Source: Streptomyces sp. f51 (GTDB lineage Bacteria; Actinomycetota; Actinomycetes; Streptomycetales; Streptomycetaceae). From it: a stretch of DNA of 64,000 nt. The stretch spans positions 3,713,001 to 3,777,000 of the forward strand of contig NZ_CP149798.1 in assembly GCF_037940415.1 (NCBI RefSeq). The letters are read 5' to 3'. The notes under the pieces were generated by a model. The model saw nothing but the letters and a program-made list of their open reading frames with translations. It was not told where the DNA came from and ran no database searches. A program made the translations under genes and the position numbers. This document shows, in pieces, positions 14,983 through 23,869 of the stretch (position 1 is its first letter; every line of letters begins with the position of its first letter).

Positions 14983-15405
14983 TCAGCGTTGGAGCTGTGC
15001 CACGGGGGTGAGGGCCCCCAGCGGCTCCGTGGCGGGCGTCACGAGGTTCTCGGGCACGGCACAGGCGTCGGGTTCCGCGAGGTCTTCCGCACTGCCGGGG
15101 GCGGCGGCGTCCGCCGTACCGTCCTCCGCCGGTGCGCGGTGGCGGCAGCTCGGCGAGGATCCGTGCGCCTCGGCGCGGATGCGTTGCTTCATGGTGGGGG
15201 GCAGGGCCCTGGTCGAGGACCGGGTCCAGTGGGCCGGGGCCGGAACGATCGCCTGGGCGGCCACCGAGGACTCGGTGTTGCGGGCCGGGCCGGCCTGCGG
15301 TACCGCGGCGGCCGCGGTGGTCGTGACGAGTCCGAGCGTCGTGCACAGCGCCAGGAAGGCGGTGACGATCGCGCTCCACAGCTTCATGACCTTGTTCTGG
15401 GTCAC
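14983..15405 (-). CDS. Small secreted protein (DUF6344-like)
   Basis: A 140-residue protein with a GTG start. It has a classic signal peptide: MTQNKVMKLW, then a hydrophobic core AIVTAFLALCTTLGLVTT, and an Ala-rich cleavage zone near residue 34-39. The mature part is mostly low complexity. It carries a conserved-looking central block, RALPPTMKQRIRAEAHGSSP, with the Cys in SCRHR, which I associate with the Streptomyces family DUF6344. Function is unknown. The Cys pair (about 87 and 114) could form a disulfide. Confidence 0.75.
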   Translation of the reverse strand: MTQNKVMKLWSAIVTAFLALCTTLGLVTTTAAAAVPQAGPARNTESSVAAQAIVPAPAHWTRSSTRALPPTMKQRIRAEAHGSSPSCRHRAPAEDGTADAAAPGSAEDLAEPDACAVPENLVTPATEPLGALTPVAQLQR

Positions 15406-15732
15406 GGCCCCTCACTTTCGGGTCGGGCGATTTGCGTACTTTCCTCATGATGTGTATGCGGGCCGCAAAGTGGTGGATCTGCATCCGTGGCGCGTTGATG
15501 TTCAGATGAACACCACCCGGATGGCCGCAAGTGATCGGAGAAGTCCGTAGATGCGCATAAAAGTCGCACTCTGTGACGTGTGATCACCGTGAGATCGGAG
15601 CGGTGGCATCCTGGGCTACCGCTGGGCGCGGGGCCGCAGTTGGGGGCCGATCCAGGTCACCGATCGATATCGGTCGGTGTGTATAGTCGGGCGCCAGAAG
15701 TCCCCTACGTCAACGAAGGACGAGGTCGCGCG
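15406..15732. promoter_or_regulatory. Divergent promoter region
   Basis: A 327-base noncoding stretch between the minus-strand secreted-protein gene and the plus-strand DLW-39 gene. A TATAGT hexamer at 15682-15687 is a good -10 candidate for the latter, next to an AT-rich CGATCGATATCG. I see no gene here. Confidence 0.45.
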
Positions 15733-15861
15733 GTGAAGAAGCTTCTCCTGGTCGCACTGGCCGCCATCGGCGGGCTCCTCGTGTACCGCCAGATCCAGGC
15801 GGATCGCGCCGAGCAGGATCTGTGGACGGAGGCGACCGACTCCGTGCCCACGGGTTCGTGA
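15733..15861 (+). CDS. DLW-39 family small protein
   Basis: A 42-residue protein with GTG start and GAAGGACGAGG just upstream. It begins MKKLLLVALAAIGGLLVYRQ, a single hydrophobic helix, followed by a short acidic tail with the DLW motif (EQDLWTEATD) that names the family. It is conserved in this position in Streptomyces. Its role is unknown. It is followed by its own hairpin, so it is probably a stand-alone transcript. Confidence 0.88.
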   Translation: MKKLLLVALAAIGGLLVYRQIQADRAEQDLWTEATDSVPTGS

Positions 15862-15885
15862 GGATCGACAACAGTCTCGGAGCAG

Positions 15886-15910
15886 ACCCCGGCCGCCTCG
15901 CGGTCGGGGT
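15886..15910 (+). terminator. Terminator after DLW-39
   Basis: A 9-bp stem (15886-15894 with 15902-15910, one G-T pair) with a 7-base loop is followed by TTTTG. Confidence 0.75.
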
Positions 15911-16095
15911 TTTGTGTTTCCCGGATCTCGGGCACTTCCCGGACCCCGCCGGTTCACGAAAGCAAGCGAATCGGTTGCACGGGCGAAAATGACCGGAATC
16001 CGGCCGCTTCCTTTCGGACGCTCCCTCCGATAGCCCGGGTGCCGCGGTGGCCGACGGGGCAGGATGGGCCGCCAGGACCAGGACGGGGGTGGCGC

Positions 16096-17643
16096 GTGAC
16101 GGGGCGGCGCATGGGGGGCCGACGGCCGGGACCGTGGCACGGCAGGTTGATCGCGGCCGCGGCCGCCGTGGCCGCACTGTGCGTGACCCTCGTACCCACG
16201 GGCCGAGCCGCCGCCCTTCCGGGGACCGGCGGCAGCGCGCGGACCGCCGCCACGGCCGCGAGGACGGCCGCCGACGGGACGCCCGGGCCGTACGCCTTCG
16301 CCGAGGACGCCGTCACCGTGGAGGGCACGACCGACACGACCGACTCCGTGCTCCTTCGGCCAGGCCGGACGTACAGGAGTTCCGTCGGAGTCGCGGGAGC
16401 GGGCGGCAGGCTGTATTACCGGCTCGAACTCGACGCGGTCTCCGACGCCTACGTCTCCGCCACCGCCGTCCCCCGGTCCGGTGCGACGGTCTCCTACTCG
16501 GACGGCCTCAAGGTCTCCCTCCAGGACGCCAACGGCCGCAACTGCTCCTTCACCGGCACCGTCCACTTCGGCGCCACCCAGAGCCCGCACCCCATCACCT
16601 CCTGGGCGGCCCGCGAGACGAGCGGCGAGCAGTACGCCTGCCAGACGGCGGGAACGTACTACGCGGTCGTCGAACGCACCGGGGCGGGCGGGGCGGCCGG
16701 CGGTACGAGAGGTGCGTCCGGCACGGAGCCTTCCGCGTCCCGGCCCTGGGACCTGGAACTCGGCTATGTGTCGGAGCCCGCGCTGAAGAAGGCGTCCGGC
16801 CCGACGAGCGCTCCGGAGGTCTGGAACTCGGCGTCGCCCGAGGCGCTCGTGGGGGAGGCGGAGCACCGCGGCGGCGGCGCGGGATTCAGCGATGCCGCCC
16901 CGCTCGGACAGGGCGTCTGGAAGGACGGCATCAGCCCGGGGCAGACCCGCTTCTACAAGGTTCCGGTCGACTGGGGGCAGCAGGTCCACGCGACCGCGGA
17001 CCTGGGCAGCGCGAGCCGCGGGCAGGGCTCGGTCGGCACCGCCCTCGTCATGTCCCTCTACAACCCGGTACGGGGCTTCGTCGACGACGTCGGCGCCGGA
17101 TACGACGGCCGTCAGCGCTCCGCCGCGCTCGACCCCCTGCCTCCCGTCGCGTACGAGAACCGCTACGCGCTCAACGACCGGGTGAGCGGGATGCGGTTCG
17201 CCGGTTCCTACTACCTCGTCGTCCATCTCGCGGAGCAGGTCGCCGACCGCTTCGGCGAGGGACCGTTCGGGCTGACCCTTCGGGTGCGTGTGTCCGGAAC
17301 GGCAGGGAAGGGACCCGCCTACGCGGGGAAGCCGTCACCCCGCGACGTGTTCGCCGTTCCGGCGGGCGGCTCCGACGGCGCGGCCGGTGACCGGGCGAGG
17401 GACGGCGCGGCGGGCACCGGCAACGGCGGGGGCGGCGCGGGACGCGGCGAGGTCATGAAGCTGGTCGCCGCGGGCGGCATCGGCGCAGGCACCCTGCTGA
17501 CGCTGGGACTCGGAGTCTGGACCGTGGTCGCGCGCCGTCGCGCCGCGCGGCCGGCCGGGCCCCGACAGGAGGACGCGGACACGGCCTCGGCCTCCCTGCC
17601 GATGCCGGCTCCCTGGGAGCACGGCGTGACACGGGGCCGGTAG
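16096..17643 (+). CDS. Secreted, C-terminally membrane-anchored protein
   Basis: From GTG 16096 (after GGGGGTGG) the protein has 515 residues. It has a basic N-terminus (MTGRRMGGRRPGPWHGR), a signal helix (LIAAAAAVAALCVTLVP), a large extracellular part, a Gly/Ala-rich linker, one membrane helix (GIGAGTLLTLGLGVWTVVA) and a basic cytoplasmic tail. The ectodomain has two beta-rich segments (around GGRLYYRLELDAVSDAYVSA and ISPGQTRFYKVPVDWGQQ) that resemble each other, suggesting a duplicated jelly-roll-like fold. I do not recognise a named family. It converges on a Ser/Thr kinase gene 25 bases away, a pairing that hints at envelope sensing. Confidence 0.75.
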   Translation: MTGRRMGGRRPGPWHGRLIAAAAAVAALCVTLVPTGRAAALPGTGGSARTAATAARTAADGTPGPYAFAEDAVTVEGTTDTTDSVLLRPGRTYRSSVGVAGAGGRLYYRLELDAVSDAYVSATAVPRSGATVSYSDGLKVSLQDANGRNCSFTGTVHFGATQSPHPITSWAARETSGEQYACQTAGTYYAVVERTGAGGAAGGTRGASGTEPSASRPWDLELGYVSEPALKKASGPTSAPEVWNSASPEALVGEAEHRGGGAGFSDAAPLGQGVWKDGISPGQTRFYKVPVDWGQQVHATADLGSASRGQGSVGTALVMSLYNPVRGFVDDVGAGYDGRQRSAALDPLPPVAYENRYALNDRVSGMRFAGSYYLVVHLAEQVADRFGEGPFGLTLRVRVSGTAGKGPAYAGKPSPRDVFAVPAGGSDGAAGDRARDGAAGTGNGGGGAGRGEVMKLVAAGGIGAGTLLTLGLGVWTVVARRRAARPAGPRQEDADTASASLPMPAPWEHGVTRGR

Positions 17644-17668
17644 CGCCCGGATCCGTCCTCTCCCGGGC

Positions 17669-19651
17669 TCAGACCTGGGTCAGTGCCCAGAACCCCACCG
17701 CGAAACAGGCGAGAGCGAGCAGCAGCACCGGCACGGCGACCGCGGCGGGCGGCCCCGGCCGCGGCCGTGCGCGCCTTCTCCGGTGGCCTGGAACGGCCGC
17801 GGTCGCGGGCGGAACCTGAACGGGCCGAGCGGTGTACGAAGCGGTGGGGGCGTAGGTGTGCTGCGGCATCGCGGCAGGCGGGTGCGGGGACCGCTGAGGG
17901 GAGTTCGCGTACGCGGGAAGGGGCGCCGTCGGGGGAGTCGGGGTCGGTGTCGGTGTCGGGTCGAAGGGCGGCGGGCCGAACGGCGGGGACACGGGCGGGA
18001 AGAGCGTGACCGCAGTGGGGGGAGTGGGTGCCTGCGGGTCGGGCCGGGGCTGTCGGGTCTGCGGGGACACGGACCGGTCGCCGCCGGAATACCCGGGCTG
18101 CGGCTCCAGCCGGGGATCGGCGGCGGTCGCGGGCCGAGGCGGGGGCAGATGGAAACTTCCGGTGTCCGACATCGAGGACGGCCTGGGGGCGATCTCGGGA
18201 GCCGGCTCCCCAGGGGGGTCGACCAGTGCGGCGGGAGACCGGTCGTCCTCGGACACGGGCCGAGCCCGTACGTCGTCGGGGGCGACCGGCGGCCGCACGT
18301 GCTGTTGGCCAGGATGGACCACAGCCTCCCCGTTTCCTGCCGGAGCCGGTGCGCCGGCCTGGGCCGCCTCCAGCCCGGCCGGGTCCGGGGCGGAACTCCC
18401 CCCGGCCCCGGCGGGACGGGATGGCCGGACCTCGTCCCCGGTCCCGGGGGCGCGATATTCGTCCCCGCCCCCGTTTTTCGCCCCTGCATCCGGAGCGTGC
18501 TCCAACTCGCTTTGCGGATGCGGCTGGTCGAGGGCCGGAACGGGCCCGGAGCCGGTTCCCTCGTCCGGGCCCGACGACGAAGGCGGGGCGGGAAGCACAC
18601 CGGAGCCGGCGGAGTGGGTGGAGCGGGTGGAGTTGGCGAAGTCTCCGGGGCCGCTGGAGCCGTCGGTGCCGGAGCTCGGGTCGGAGTCGGTCCCGGGAGC
18701 CGCGGCCGTCGTGTCCGCGAGTCCACGGGAGGACAGCGTCCGCGCGCCCCCCGACGAGGCGGCTCCCGCTCCCAGGGGGCCCGTGGGGCCGAAACCCTCG
18801 GGCAGGGGCCCGAGTTGGTCGAAGACCTCGATCAGTTCGTCGTCGGGCCCGGGCTCGGGCAGCAGCTCGACGGCCGCGGCGAGCGCCTTGCGCGCTCCCG
18901 TGGCGGTCCGGAAGCGGGCGTGCGGATCCGGCTGGAGGAGCATCGCCAGGACCTGCCACAGGGGCTCGGGTATGCCCCGTGGCGCGGACGGTGTGCCGTG
19001 CTCGGCGAAGTACTCGATCAGCGCCTTGGCGTCGGGCTTGGAGCCCTCCAGGAGGTACAGGGCGACCAGGCCGACGGCGAACAGGTCGGCGGGAAAGTCG
19101 GGCTCGGAGCCCAGCATCTGCTCGGGGGCGAAGTAACCCGGCGTCCCCACCACGTAGTTGGTCTCGGTCAGCCGTGGTTCGCCCAGCCGCATGGCGATGC
19201 CGAAGTCGGACAGACGCAACCGCGGCCGGCCCGTGCCGGTCGCTTCGAGCAGCACGTTGGCGGGCTTGATGTCTCGGTGGACCACCCCCTCCGCGTGCAC
19301 GGCGGCCAGACCCGCGAGGAGCTGGTCGGTCAGGGTGCAGACGAACGAAGGGGGCAGGGGGCCGTAGTCGTTGACCAGATGGACCAGGGAGCCCCCGGCG
19401 ACCAGGTCCATCGTGAACAGGACCTTGTCGTCGTCGGCGGCCCAGCTGGCGGGAGCGAGTACATGGGGATGGTCGATCCGTAGCGCCTGTTCCCGCACGA
19501 ACCGCAGCAGGGCGTGCGCGTCGCTCTGCTGGAGGACCTTGGCGGCCACGTAACGGCGCCGCCTGTGGTCCCAGGCGCGCCACACCGCACCGACTCCCCC
19601 GCGCCCGATCGGGTCGACCAGTTCGTACCGGCCTGCGAAGACCTCACCCAT
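17669..19651 (-). CDS. Membrane-anchored Ser/Thr protein kinase
   Basis: Eukaryotic-type kinase, 660 residues from ATG 19651 (MGEVFAGRYELVDPIG), preceded by AAGGGGAG. An in-frame ATG at 19714 would add 21 residues but lacks a ribosome-binding site. Catalytic features are the Gly-rich loop GRGGVGAVW, Lys38, HRDIKPAN (Asp127), the DFG motif Asp149, and the GTPGYFAPEQ activation segment. About 340 Pro/Ser/Gly-rich residues follow, then one C-terminal membrane helix (AVAVPVLLLALACFAVGFWAL). There is almost nothing outside the cell, so unlike PknB it has no PASTA sensor. Substrate unknown. Confidence 0.92.
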   Translation of the reverse strand: MGEVFAGRYELVDPIGRGGVGAVWRAWDHRRRRYVAAKVLQQSDAHALLRFVREQALRIDHPHVLAPASWAADDDKVLFTMDLVAGGSLVHLVNDYGPLPPSFVCTLTDQLLAGLAAVHAEGVVHRDIKPANVLLEATGTGRPRLRLSDFGIAMRLGEPRLTETNYVVGTPGYFAPEQMLGSEPDFPADLFAVGLVALYLLEGSKPDAKALIEYFAEHGTPSAPRGIPEPLWQVLAMLLQPDPHARFRTATGARKALAAAVELLPEPGPDDELIEVFDQLGPLPEGFGPTGPLGAGAASSGGARTLSSRGLADTTAAAPGTDSDPSSGTDGSSGPGDFANSTRSTHSAGSGVLPAPPSSSGPDEGTGSGPVPALDQPHPQSELEHAPDAGAKNGGGDEYRAPGTGDEVRPSRPAGAGGSSAPDPAGLEAAQAGAPAPAGNGEAVVHPGQQHVRPPVAPDDVRARPVSEDDRSPAALVDPPGEPAPEIAPRPSSMSDTGSFHLPPPRPATAADPRLEPQPGYSGGDRSVSPQTRQPRPDPQAPTPPTAVTLFPPVSPPFGPPPFDPTPTPTPTPPTAPLPAYANSPQRSPHPPAAMPQHTYAPTASYTARPVQVPPATAAVPGHRRRRARPRPGPPAAVAVPVLLLALACFAVGFWALTQV

Positions 19652-19777
19652 GGTCGTACGTCGCTCCCCTTCGGCGATCGGTCCGGAGACCTCTTCCGAG
19701 GTGCCCGGCTGCATGACGTGCGGCGGCTGGAGGGCGCACTGCCTCCAGCGCCGGACGGTCGGGCGGCCGGGCTCGGC

Positions 19778-20326
19778 TCAGCTCTGGTGGGACTGGTAGT
19801 GCGCGACCGCGTCGGACGTACGGCCGGCACCGTAGACCCGGAGGAACTCTGCCAGCTCCGGGTGGGTCGGGGCGAGGGTGTCCGCCGCGTCGATGATGTC
19901 CCCGGCGGCCGCCACCGAACGCAGCAGGGACTGGATCTCGCGGACCACCCGCTTGACCGTCGGGGCTCCCGAACTGGTCGTCGACTGCGTGGTGTTGCTC
20001 AGCACCGATCCCCCCTGGGACTTCTTGATCTCGTCCATCCGCTCGGTCGCCTCGGCGGCGCTGACGCTTCCGTCCGCGACCTGCCCCGCCAGGTCCTGAA
20101 GAAGCTGGACGCGCTGGACCACGGCGGGATTGCCGATCTTGGCACGCTGACCGCTCATCAGCTGCGACAACATGGGCGCGGACAGGCCCAGTACGCCGGC
20201 GAGACGCGCCTGGTTGAGGCCCAGGTCCTCTATGAGCCTACGGAACAGCGCCCCCAGCGGCTCCCCGTACCAGTTCCGCTGAAGCTCCCGGGCTCTCGCG
20301 GTTGCTTCCTGCTGTGCGGCGTCCAT
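19778..20326 (-). CDS. Helix-turn-helix DNA-binding protein
   Basis: A 182-residue protein starting at ATG 20326 (MDAAQQEATARARELQ), 5-6 bases after GGGGAG. An upstream in-frame ATG at 20386 has no such site. An XRE-type helix-turn-helix is visible at about residues 35-62 (LNQARLAGVLGLSAPMLSQLMSGQR). A basic/acidic segment and a C-terminal helical half (APTVKRVVREIQSLLRSVAAAGDII) follow, likely for dimerisation. It lies 126 bases upstream of the kinase gene in the same direction. Target unknown. Confidence 0.85.
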   Translation of the reverse strand: MDAAQQEATARARELQRNWYGEPLGALFRRLIEDLGLNQARLAGVLGLSAPMLSQLMSGQRAKIGNPAVVQRVQLLQDLAGQVADGSVSAAEATERMDEIKKSQGGSVLSNTTQSTTSSGAPTVKRVVREIQSLLRSVAAAGDIIDAADTLAPTHPELAEFLRVYGAGRTSDAVAHYQSHQS

Positions 20327-20507
20327 TGCGTCTCCCCATCGCTTCCCCAAGTACCGCGGTTCGCGACAGCGAACCACGTCGAGCATCTTACGGAGAGTGG
20401 TCGTCCACGGGGACCCCCAATATTTTGCGAGATCCCCTGGGTGACCCGGTACTCTGGTCTGCGGCGCCCGTCGACAGATGGTTCCTGTGGCCGGACGCTC
20501 CTCTTAC

Positions 20508-20580
20508 GGGGCCTTAGCTCAGTTGGTAGAGCGCTGTCTTTGCATGGCAGATGTCAGGGGTTCGACTCCCCTAGGCTCCA
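20508..20580 (+). tRNA. tRNA-Ala (anticodon TGC)
   Basis: The acceptor stem GGGGCCT (20508-20514) pairs with AGGCTCC (20573-20579) with one G-T wobble. The anticodon loop TTTGCAT carries TGC, and the T-arm GGGGTTCGACTCCCC is perfect. CCA is not encoded. Confidence 0.97.
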
Positions 20581-20588
20581 CAACACCG

Positions 20589-20624
20589 AACCGGCCGGAC
20601 GCCCCTAGCGGCGTCCGGCCGGTT
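20589..20624 (+). terminator. tRNA-Ala terminator
   Basis: A perfect 15-bp stem with a 6-base loop lies 8 bases after the tRNA and ends GGTTTT. Confidence 0.85.
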
Positions 20625-20993
20625 TTCTCATGCCCTCCGAAGCCTCGCCCGCTCCCCTGCCAGGACGGCGCCCGGGCCGGACGCGCCGGAGGCCGGGGCA
20701 TCCCAGTGACCTGAGTCACAAGACTGGCTTTGCAGGCGTTGCAGTTCTTTGCGCAAACGGCTGGGTGGGTGCGCTGTCCACGGGCCCGCCGCACGCACGG
20801 CCGATGCGACGTCGGAGTCGCGGCCGCGCGCCAGGACCCTTGTGCGAGCTGCCGAGCTGGCTGCCGGGTGACCGCTTCGACGCAGTGCGTCAACAACATC
20901 TCCATGGATGCTGCACACGGGAACCGTTGCAAACGTCATCGCGAGCGGTGCGGGTAAATCCTCGGCCGAGCGTCCGCGGCCTCGGTGGGCGTT
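20625..20993. other. Gene-free stretch downstream of tRNA-Ala
   Basis: I find no supported gene. Frames on both strands are Cys/Arg/His-rich and implausible. There is no integrase or other trace of an island inserted at the tRNA. Confidence 0.4.
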
Positions 20994-21007
20994 GTTCCAC
21001 GTGAAAC
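20994..21007. promoter_or_regulatory. parS: parS site (ParB binding), one mismatch
   Basis: GTTCCACGTGAAAC matches 13 of 14 bases of the Streptomyces parS palindrome GTTTCACGTGAAAC. Exactly the same variant, on the other strand, occurs at 25672-25685. Origin-proximal clustering of parS is established for Streptomyces. Confidence 0.8.
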
Positions 21008-21056
21008 ATCGCCGCGGGGCAGGAGACCCTCAAGTCTCCTGCCCCGCGGCGATGTT
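21005..21056 (-). terminator. Very strong hairpin, terminator of the DUF5324 gene
   Basis: A perfect 22-bp inverted repeat (21005-21026 with 21035-21056) around an 8-base loop begins 10 bases past the stop of the minus-strand DUF5324 gene. It is by far the longest perfect stem in the window and slightly overlaps the parS site at 20994-21007. Confidence 0.8.
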
Positions 21057-21066
21057 GGATGCCGGC

Positions 21067-21768
21067 TCAGTGGCGGTCGTCGCGCTCCGCCGCCTTCTCC
21101 TCGGCTTCCTTGACCTGTACCTCGGGGTCCAGATCGGACCGGCCGCTGCCGTCGACCGACGACAGACGTCCGCCCTCGGGCACTTCGGTGGCCGCCGGGG
21201 GTTCGACGAGCCAGTCGGGGTTGGCCTGCTTGTCCCACCACTTCCAGGCGGCGAAAGCGCCGCCCGCCAGGATCCCCAGTACGGCCAGCCCCTTCACGAG
21301 ACGGCCGGCCCTCGCCCGCCGCTCGTGCTTGCGGAGCAGTTTCTGGATCTCCTGTGGTGTGACCTGGCCGCGCAGGGCGGCGATGGCCGCCACACCGCGC
21401 GCGGCCGCCTCGTCCCGAACGGGCTGGGCCGCGGCCACGGCCTGCTCGATCCTCGGCTTGGAGTAGTCGGCGGCCTGGCGGGCGGCCTTGCGGGTGCGGA
21501 TGGCCGCCTCCTGGGCGACCTCTTCGACCTTCGGCGGCACATGGGTACGGGCTTGCTCAAGGCGCGGTGCGAGATGGGCGTCGTACTGGACGCGGGCCTG
21601 TTCGGCGGCCTGCGACACCTTCGGCGCGAGCCGGACACGTGCTTCGGTCGCGTAGTACGAGGCCCTGTCCTTGGCCGTGTCGGCGTAAGGCGCCACCACT
21701 TCCGCGGCGTGCAGCACGCTTTCCTTCGCCGAGCCGGTCGCGGCGCGCACGCTGTCGATGCGGGTCAC
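21067..21768 (-). CDS. DUF5324 family membrane-associated protein
   Basis: A 233-residue protein with a GTG start after GGAGGAGGAG. Residues 1-145 are an almost continuous charged, Ala-rich helix with repeated lysines and glutamates and regularly spaced prolines (PYAD, APKV, APRL, PPKV), like an apolipoprotein or LEA-type amphipathic rod. One membrane helix follows ([22 protein letters not shown]), then an acidic C-terminal tail. The family is confined to actinomycetes and its function is unknown. A perfect palindrome lies 30 bases upstream. Confidence 0.85.
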   Translation of the reverse strand: MTRIDSVRAATGSAKESVLHAAEVVAPYADTAKDRASYYATEARVRLAPKVSQAAEQARVQYDAHLAPRLEQARTHVPPKVEEVAQEAAIRTRKAARQAADYSKPRIEQAVAAAQPVRDEAAARGVAAIAALRGQVTPQEIQKLLRKHERRARAGRLVKGLAVLGILAGGAFAAWKWWDKQANPDWLVEPPAATEVPEGGRLSSVDGSGRSDLDPEVQVKEAEEKAAERDDRH

Positions 21769-21797
21769 GGGTCTCCTCCTCCTCGGTGGCGTACGTC

Positions 21798-21816
21798 GGG
21801 GGTACCAGGTACCCCC
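21798..21816. promoter_or_regulatory. Perfect palindrome upstream of the DUF5324 gene
   Basis: GGGGGTACC-A-GGTACCCCC, two 9-base arms with one central base, lies 30 bases before the DUF5324 start on the minus strand. It could be a repressor operator overlapping the promoter or an mRNA leader hairpin. No regulator is assigned. Confidence 0.5.
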
Positions 21817-22227
21817 AAAGACACACAGTTCACCTTTCCACCCCTAGGGGGATCATGCCCGCCCAAGGGGCCCGGGGCATGTGAGGGCGGGCATCCGTGT
21901 CACGGGTGCCGACTCCCGGGGACTCCCGGGACGGAGCCGGTCAGGTGTCGATCAAGTGAGATAGCGGATCAATACGGGGCAACGGGAGCTTGCCGTCGAC
22001 AATGCCACGGATCGCCCCGGCCCGCTCCCGTCCGACGCGACTCGACCGGATTTCCGTACGTTCGGGCTTGCGTGCGTTCGGCTCTCCGTGCGCACGCGGT
22101 TCCGTGCGGACGGCGTTCCTTCCGGGGGCCGCCGTCCGCACGTGCGTCCGGAGGTGGCGGTCGGGGGTCGAGCGGCCCGGTCCGTGCGAGGATCAGGCCG
22201 TCAAGAGAAGGCAACGGAAGGCAGATC
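21817..22227. other. Intergenic region upstream of ppiA
   Basis: About 410 bases without a supported gene. The ppiA frame is open far upstream, but that part has no family resemblance or ribosome-binding site. The right end must contain the ppiA promoter; GGAAG at 22216-22220 is its ribosome-binding site. Confidence 0.4.
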
Positions 22228-22761
22228 GTGGCCGAGCAGCTTTACGCCACCCTGAAGACCAACCAAGGCGACATCGAGATCCGGCTCCTGCCGAACCACG
22301 CGCCGAAGACGGTCCGGAACTTCGTCGAACTCGCCACGGGTGAGCGTGAGTGGGTCAACCCGGAGACGGGTGTGACGTCCATGGACAAGCTGTACGACGG
22401 CACGGTCTTCCACCGGGTGATCAGCGGCTTCATGATCCAGGGCGGTGACCCGCTGGGGAACGGGACCGGCGGCCCCGGCTACCAGTTCGAGGACGAGTTC
22501 CACCCGGACCTTCGCTTCGACAAGCCCTATCTGCTGGCCATGGCCAACGCCGGCCCGGCGACCAACGGCTCGCAGTTCTTCATCACCGTCGCCCCGACGG
22601 CCTGGCTGACCCGCAAGCACACGATCTTCGGTGAGATCACGGACGCGGCCAGCCAGAAGGTCGTGGACGCCGTCGCCGGCGCCCCGACCAACCCCCGCAC
22701 GGACCGCCCGGTCGACGACATCGTGATCGAGTCGGTCGTGGTCGAGACCCGCGAGCGCTGA
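22228..22761 (+). CDS. ppiA: Peptidyl-prolyl cis-trans isomerase (cyclophilin)
   Basis: Speeds proline isomerisation during protein folding. The GTG at 22228 ([20 protein letters not shown]) gives 177 residues with no signal peptide, so it is cytoplasmic. Cyclophilin active-site motifs are visible: [15 protein letters not shown] (catalytic Arg), [17 protein letters not shown], and [13 protein letters not shown] hairpin follows. Single-domain length is normal. Confidence 0.95.
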   Translation: MAEQLYATLKTNQGDIEIRLLPNHAPKTVRNFVELATGEREWVNPETGVTSMDKLYDGTVFHRVISGFMIQGGDPLGNGTGGPGYQFEDEFHPDLRFDKPYLLAMANAGPATNGSQFFITVAPTAWLTRKHTIFGEITDAASQKVVDAVAGAPTNPRTDRPVDDIVIESVVVETRER

Positions 22762-22825
22762 GCCGGCGCCGCGATTTCCAAGGGCTCTCCTTCCCCGAGC
22801 CCGAAGGATCCCGCAGGGAACCAAA

Positions 22826-22857
22826 CGCCCCGTTCATCCGTAAGGATGGACGGGGCG
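22826..22857 (+). terminator. ppiA terminator
   Basis: A 14-bp stem with one G-T pair and a 4-base GTAA loop lies 65 bases after the ppiA stop. Confidence 0.75.
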
Positions 22858-22927
22858 GTGCGTTGCACCCGGACCCGGACCCGCCGTGACCGTGTGCGAG
22901 CCGCCGTACGGAGATTGAGGGGACCCC

Positions 22928-23839
22928 ATGGACCAGCAGCCGCCCGGCAGCCCGCAGGGACCGCCGGATCAGGGACCACAGGACGCCCGGAGCCTGCCCG
23001 GCTGCTACCGGCACCCGGACCGCGAGACCGGCGTGCGCTGCACCCGCTGCGAGCGCCCGATCTGCCCCGAGTGCATGGTCAGCGCCTCGGTCGGCTTCCA
23101 GTGCCCCGACTGCGTCCGCGGCGGCTCCGGCACCGGACATGCCCCGGCGGCCAATCAGCCCCGCACGATCGCGGGCGGCGCCGTCGCGTCCGACCCCCGG
23201 CTCGTCACCAAGGTGCTGATCGGCCTCAACCTGGCCCTCTATCTTGTCCAGGTCTCGGTGGGCGACGCCTTCACCAACAGCTTCGACCTGTTCGGCCGTG
23301 CCTGGCTCTCCGGTGAGGTCCAGGGCGTGGCCGAGGGCCAGTGGTACCGCATGGTGACGTCGATGTTCCTGCACGGCAGCGTCATGCACATTCTTTTCAA
23401 CATGGTCAGCCTGTGGTGGATCGGCGGCCCGCTGGAGGCGGCCCTCGGCCGTGCCCGCTACATCACGCTGTACTTCGTCTCGGGCCTGGCCGGCAGTGCG
23501 CTCACCTATCTGCTCGCGGGCCCGAACCTGCCGTCGCTCGGTGCCTCCGGCGCGATCTTCGGTCTCTTCGGTGCCACCGCGATCCTCATGCGACGCCTCA
23601 ACTACGACATGCGCCCGGTCATCGGCCTGCTGGTGGTCAATCTGATCATCAGCTTCTCGCCGGGGTTCAACATCGCCTGGCAGGCCCACGTCGGTGGTCT
23701 GATCGGTGGCGTCGTCGTCGGCTACGCGATGGTCCACGCTCCGCGCGAGCGGAGGAACCTCGTCCAGTACGGGGTGGCCGGGCTGATGCTCGCCGCGGTG
23801 ATCGTCACGACGTTGCTCAGAACGGCACAGCTCACCTGA
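22928..23839 (+). CDS. Rhomboid-family intramembrane serine protease with zinc-finger N-terminus
   Basis: A 303-residue protein with ATG after GAGGGGACCCC. The N-terminus holds a B-box-like zinc finger with Cys26, Cys38, Cys41, Cys46, Cys49, Cys59 and Cys62 (CTRCERPICPEC, CPDC). The rhomboid domain has six or seven membrane helices. The catalytic dyad is Ser207 in GASGAIFG and His254 in QAHVGG; His154 and Asn158 in HILFN complete the oxyanion region. Substrate unknown. The finger-rhomboid fusion is common in Streptomyces. Confidence 0.93.
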   Translation: MDQQPPGSPQGPPDQGPQDARSLPGCYRHPDRETGVRCTRCERPICPECMVSASVGFQCPDCVRGGSGTGHAPAANQPRTIAGGAVASDPRLVTKVLIGLNLALYLVQVSVGDAFTNSFDLFGRAWLSGEVQGVAEGQWYRMVTSMFLHGSVMHILFNMVSLWWIGGPLEAALGRARYITLYFVSGLAGSALTYLLAGPNLPSLGASGAIFGLFGATAILMRRLNYDMRPVIGLLVVNLIISFSPGFNIAWQAHVGGLIGGVVVGYAMVHAPRERRNLVQYGVAGLMLAAVIVTTLLRTAQLT

Positions 23840-23869
23840 GACCCCGTTCGGCTCACCTGAGAAGTGATG

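Noticed and set aside
14564-15484. 306-codon minus-strand frame covering the secreted-protein gene
   Set aside because: The overlapping 140-residue frame has a textbook signal peptide; the longer one is Arg/Pro/His-rich.
20508-20993. Genomic island inserted at tRNA-Ala
   Set aside because: There is no integrase, no repeated tRNA 3' end downstream and no change in gene content; the tRNA has its own terminator.
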